DNA from: an uncultured Pelagibacteraceae bacterium
GTDB lineage: Bacteria > Pseudomonadota > Alphaproteobacteria > Pelagibacterales > Pelagibacteraceae
Direction of reading: 5' to 3'
DNA length: 64,000 nt
NCBI GenBank assembly: GCA_902606445.1
Contig: CACLGJ010000002.1
Coordinates: forward strand, 27,278-91,277
In this document: positions 62,097 to 64,000 of the stretch, in pieces
Position numbering within the stretch: the stretch's first letter is position 1
How the letters are laid out: the number at the start of each line of letters is the position of its first letter
Translations under genes and position numbers: made by a program
The notes under the pieces: model-generated
Databases searched by the model: none
Told to the model about the DNA's origin: nothing
Seen by the model: only the letters and a program-made list of their open reading frames with translations

Positions 62097-62615
62097 ATGG
62101 CAGATAAATTAATAATTTCTTTCGAAGAATATAACCAAATTGTTGAAAAACTGGCAATTCAAATACATAAAAACTATAAACCAACTGTATTAATTGGAAT
62201 TATGAGAGGTGCAGCTCCAATAATTGATATTTTATCCAGAATTCTAAAACTTCCAATAGCATATATAGTTATTCAAAGCTATTCAGGCGAGGGCATGGAA
62301 GACAAACAAGGAGAGTTAATGTTTGCAAGAGAAATAAGTTCCTTAGCAAATGAAAAGGATTTTGATAAAGTTTTGTTAATTGACGATTTGTCTGACACAG
62401 GATTGACACTCAATAAAAGCATTGAGTGGTTAAAAAATTATGGCCCCACAAAAAATTTTATAAATGAAGTTAAAACTGCTTGCTTATGGAAAAAAAAATC
62501 GTCTTCTTTTGAACCTGATTTTTGTCCCGTTAGATTAGATTCGGATCCTTGGATTGTTCAGCCAACTGAACATTATGAAGAATTAACAATAAATGAAATA
62601 ATTAAAAGAAATTAA
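62097..62615 (+). CDS. purine-type phosphoribosyltransferase
   Basis: A 172-residue type I phosphoribosyltransferase. The PRPP-binding motif is VLLIDDLSDTGLTL, and LIGIMRGAAPIIDIL near residue 35 is the other conserved loop. DSDPWIVQPTEHYEELTINE resembles xanthine-guanine/hypoxanthine enzymes. A purine permease of the NCS2 family is encoded just beyond, supporting purine salvage. ATG 62097 is used; ATG 62082 is equally open and neither has a clear Shine-Dalgarno. The stop overlaps the terminator stem. Confidence 0.8.
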   Translation: MADKLIISFEEYNQIVEKLAIQIHKNYKPTVLIGIMRGAAPIIDILSRILKLPIAYIVIQSYSGEGMEDKQGELMFAREISSLANEKDFDKVLLIDDLSDTGLTLNKSIEWLKNYGPTKNFINEVKTACLWKKKSSSFEPDFCPVRLDSDPWIVQPTEHYEELTINEIIKRN

Positions 62616-62640
62616 TAGGGCTAGATAAATCTAGCCCTAT
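62615..62640. terminator. bidirectional intrinsic terminator
   Basis: ATAGGGCTAGAT (62615-62626) is the exact reverse complement of ATCTAGCCCTAT (62629-62640), giving a perfect 12-bp stem with a very tight loop. AT-rich sequence follows on both sides (TATTTTAAATTT after, AATTAA before). It lies between the convergent phosphoribosyltransferase and permease genes and is by far the most convincing hairpin terminator in the window. Confidence 0.82.
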
Positions 62641-62652
62641 ATTTTAAATTTC

Positions 62653-63963
62653 TTATGCAACAGCAAAACTTACTACACTTAGAATTGCAATAACCCATAT
62701 AGCTGGTGAAGTAGTAGAAAACTTACCAGTAAATATTTTTATTAAAGCGTATGAAACAAACGCTAAAGCAATACCATTGCTAATACTATACGTTAAAGGC
62801 ATTGTAATCATTGCAAGAATAGCAGGAGCAGACTCTGAAATATCATTCCATTCTATATCAGTTATATTTCTTATAAAAAGAACAGATACGAAAAGTAAAG
62901 CTGCACCGTCTATTTGTTTAGGTAAACTCGTTGCCAATGGTGCAAAAAATATACAAACTAAAAATAAAAGGCCAATTACAAGTGAAGTCATTCCAGTTTT
63001 GCCACCCGCTTTAACTCCCGCACCAGACTCAACATAACTTGTAACTGTAGTTGTACCCATCATTGCACCAGCAACAGTTCCAACACTATCTGATAACATT
63101 GCTTTATTAATATCTTGAACTTTTCCGTCTTTATCAACTTTACCTGCAACGTTAGCAACTGATGTCAAAGTTCCAGCGGTGTCAAAGAAATCAATAAATA
63201 ATAATGTAAATATTACAGTAGACATTCCAGCAGTCATTGCAGCAGAAAGATCAAATTCAAATAAATAAGTCATTGGTGGAGGCGAACTTACAATTCCATT
63301 AAATTTTGCAAGACCAGTTGCCCAAGCAATAATACTAAATGCTAAAATTCCAATGATAATATTACCTTTGACGTTCATTTTATCTAAAACAATTATCGCT
63401 ATAAATGTTGCACAGCCTAAAAGAACTATTGGATCACTAAGATTACCAAGCTGAACTAGTGTTACAGGATTATCAACTACGACCTCCATAATTTGAAGTC
63501 CTATGATAGCTAAAAATAATCCTATTCCAGCTCCAATACCTAGCTTTAAACTTTTTGGAATTGAGTTTATTAACCAAGCTCTTATTGGAGTAAGTGATAT
63601 TATTAAGAATAATACACCTGCAACAAGAACAGCACCCAATGCTTCTTGTGGTGTGTATCCCATTCCGGCACAAACACCGAATGCAACAAAAGCATTGATA
63701 CCCATACCAGGTGCAAGGCCAATTGGCCAAGTTTTTCCGTAAAAAGCCATTATAAAACATGCCAAAGCTGTTGCTAAAATAGTTGCTGTATATACGGCTC
63801 CAAAATCAAAAAAGCCTTTTTCTGGTCCAGCAAATTCACCAGATAAAATAAATGGATTTAAAAACATAATGTAAGCCATTGTTAAAAATGTAGTTACACC
63901 AGCGATTACCTCTGTTTTAAAATCTGTTTTGTGTTTTTTATAATTAAAATAATTATCGAGCAT
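62653..63963 (-). CDS. NCS2-family purine permease (AzgA/PbuG-like)
   Basis: A 436-residue membrane protein of the AzgA-like NCS2 group with about 13 helices. EVIAGVTTFLTMAYIMFLNP, GLAPGMGINAFVAFGVC, FIDFFDTAGTLTSVANVAG and ESGAGVKAGGKTGMTS are hallmark motifs. These proteins import hypoxanthine, guanine or adenine. Its start is fixed by AGGAGG four bases before the ATG. With the facing phosphoribosyltransferase it suggests nucleobase salvage. Confidence 0.92.
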   Translation of the reverse strand: MLDNYFNYKKHKTDFKTEVIAGVTTFLTMAYIMFLNPFILSGEFAGPEKGFFDFGAVYTATILATALACFIMAFYGKTWPIGLAPGMGINAFVAFGVCAGMGYTPQEALGAVLVAGVLFLIISLTPIRAWLINSIPKSLKLGIGAGIGLFLAIIGLQIMEVVVDNPVTLVQLGNLSDPIVLLGCATFIAIIVLDKMNVKGNIIIGILAFSIIAWATGLAKFNGIVSSPPPMTYLFEFDLSAAMTAGMSTVIFTLLFIDFFDTAGTLTSVANVAGKVDKDGKVQDINKAMLSDSVGTVAGAMMGTTTVTSYVESGAGVKAGGKTGMTSLVIGLLFLVCIFFAPLATSLPKQIDGAALLFVSVLFIRNITDIEWNDISESAPAILAMITMPLTYSISNGIALAFVSYALIKIFTGKFSTTSPAIWVIAILSVVSFAVA

Positions 63964-63967
63964 TATT

Positions 63968-63973
63968 CCTCCT
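63968..63973 (-). promoter_or_regulatory. perfect Shine-Dalgarno of the NCS2 permease
   Basis: AGGAGG lies four bases before the ATG at 63963. It is one of very few full anti-Shine-Dalgarno matches in the window, so it fixes this start. The promoter lies beyond the window end. Confidence 0.7.
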
Positions 63974-64000
63974 AGTTGTTTAATAATTATTAGATTCTTT

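Overview
The window is a stretch of an extremely AT-rich, streamlined alphaproteobacterial genome, almost certainly the SAR11 clade (Candidatus Pelagibacter or a close relative). The case rests on poly-A/poly-T-rich coding DNA, Lys/Asn/Ile-heavy proteins, very short or negative intergenic distances, alphaproteobacterial gene orders (mdh-sucCDAB-lpd; priA-atpHAGDC; rplU-rpmA-obgE-proBA-nadD-rsfS-ctpA-rppH; metX-metW divergent from hisC-tyrA; chvI-chvG-ahcY-tsaE-amgK-murU), a class I lysyl-tRNA synthetase, and a SAM-II/SAM-V-type riboswitch. I see no insertion sequence, prophage, CRISPR array, tRNA or rRNA. No gap between genes exceeds 300 bases; the longest (30075-30266, 192 bases) holds the riboswitch and its promoter.

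Layout. 1-10281 (+): tail of an unidentified gene, mmsA, then the TCA block mdh-sucC-sucD-sucA-sucB-lpdA. 10419-14104 (-): a very AT-rich four-gene sugar cassette (DegT-type aminotransferase, NAD-dependent epimerase, glycosyltransferase, GNAT acetyltransferase), the most accessory-looking part. 14203-21051 (+): priA and the F1 ATP synthase operon atpHAGDC. 21034-30074 (-): ribosomal proteins L21 and L27, ObgE, proline biosynthesis, NadD, RsfS, CtpA and RppH, plus metX-metW-gloB behind the riboswitch. 30267-32245 (+): hisC-tyrA. 32248-35799 (-): NlpC/P60 peptidase, AmpG-type permease, TrkH. 35889-39421 (+): lysS, pyrD, rpmB and a queuosine-precursor transporter. 39418-42523 (-): a polyamine cluster (PLP decarboxylase, deoxyhypusine-synthase-like enzyme, agmatinase-like enzyme). 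42673-54078: ActR/RegA regulator, BioY, PolA, ChvI/ChvG, AhcY, TsaE, AmgK/MurU-like pair, GpmA, VanZ-like protein and an SLT lipoprotein. 54068-59330 (-): msrA-sseA-adaptor-RND permease operon. 59367-63963: EamA transporter, AlkA-like glycosylase, DUF1330 protein, a frameshifted GT17 glycosyltransferase gene, and a purine phosphoribosyltransferase facing an NCS2 permease across a hairpin terminator.

How the genes fit together. Central carbon and energy metabolism (2-oxoglutarate to malate, and the F1 sector) makes up the first third. Methionine synthesis is under apparent SAM feedback, and AhcY clears the SAH made by SAM-dependent methylation. AmpG, the NlpC/P60 enzyme, the AmgK/MurU-like kinase and nucleotidyltransferase, and the SLT lipoprotein together suggest peptidoglycan recycling. 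The most interesting items for follow-up are the metX riboswitch with a mutually exclusive long helix just before the start codon, an RND adaptor that has lost its alpha-hairpin, the decarboxylase/DHS-like/agmatinase polyamine triad, the frameshifted GT17 gene, and an almost leaderless promoter for rpmB. Nothing here is a clearly new defence or mobile system; most of the window is core genome.
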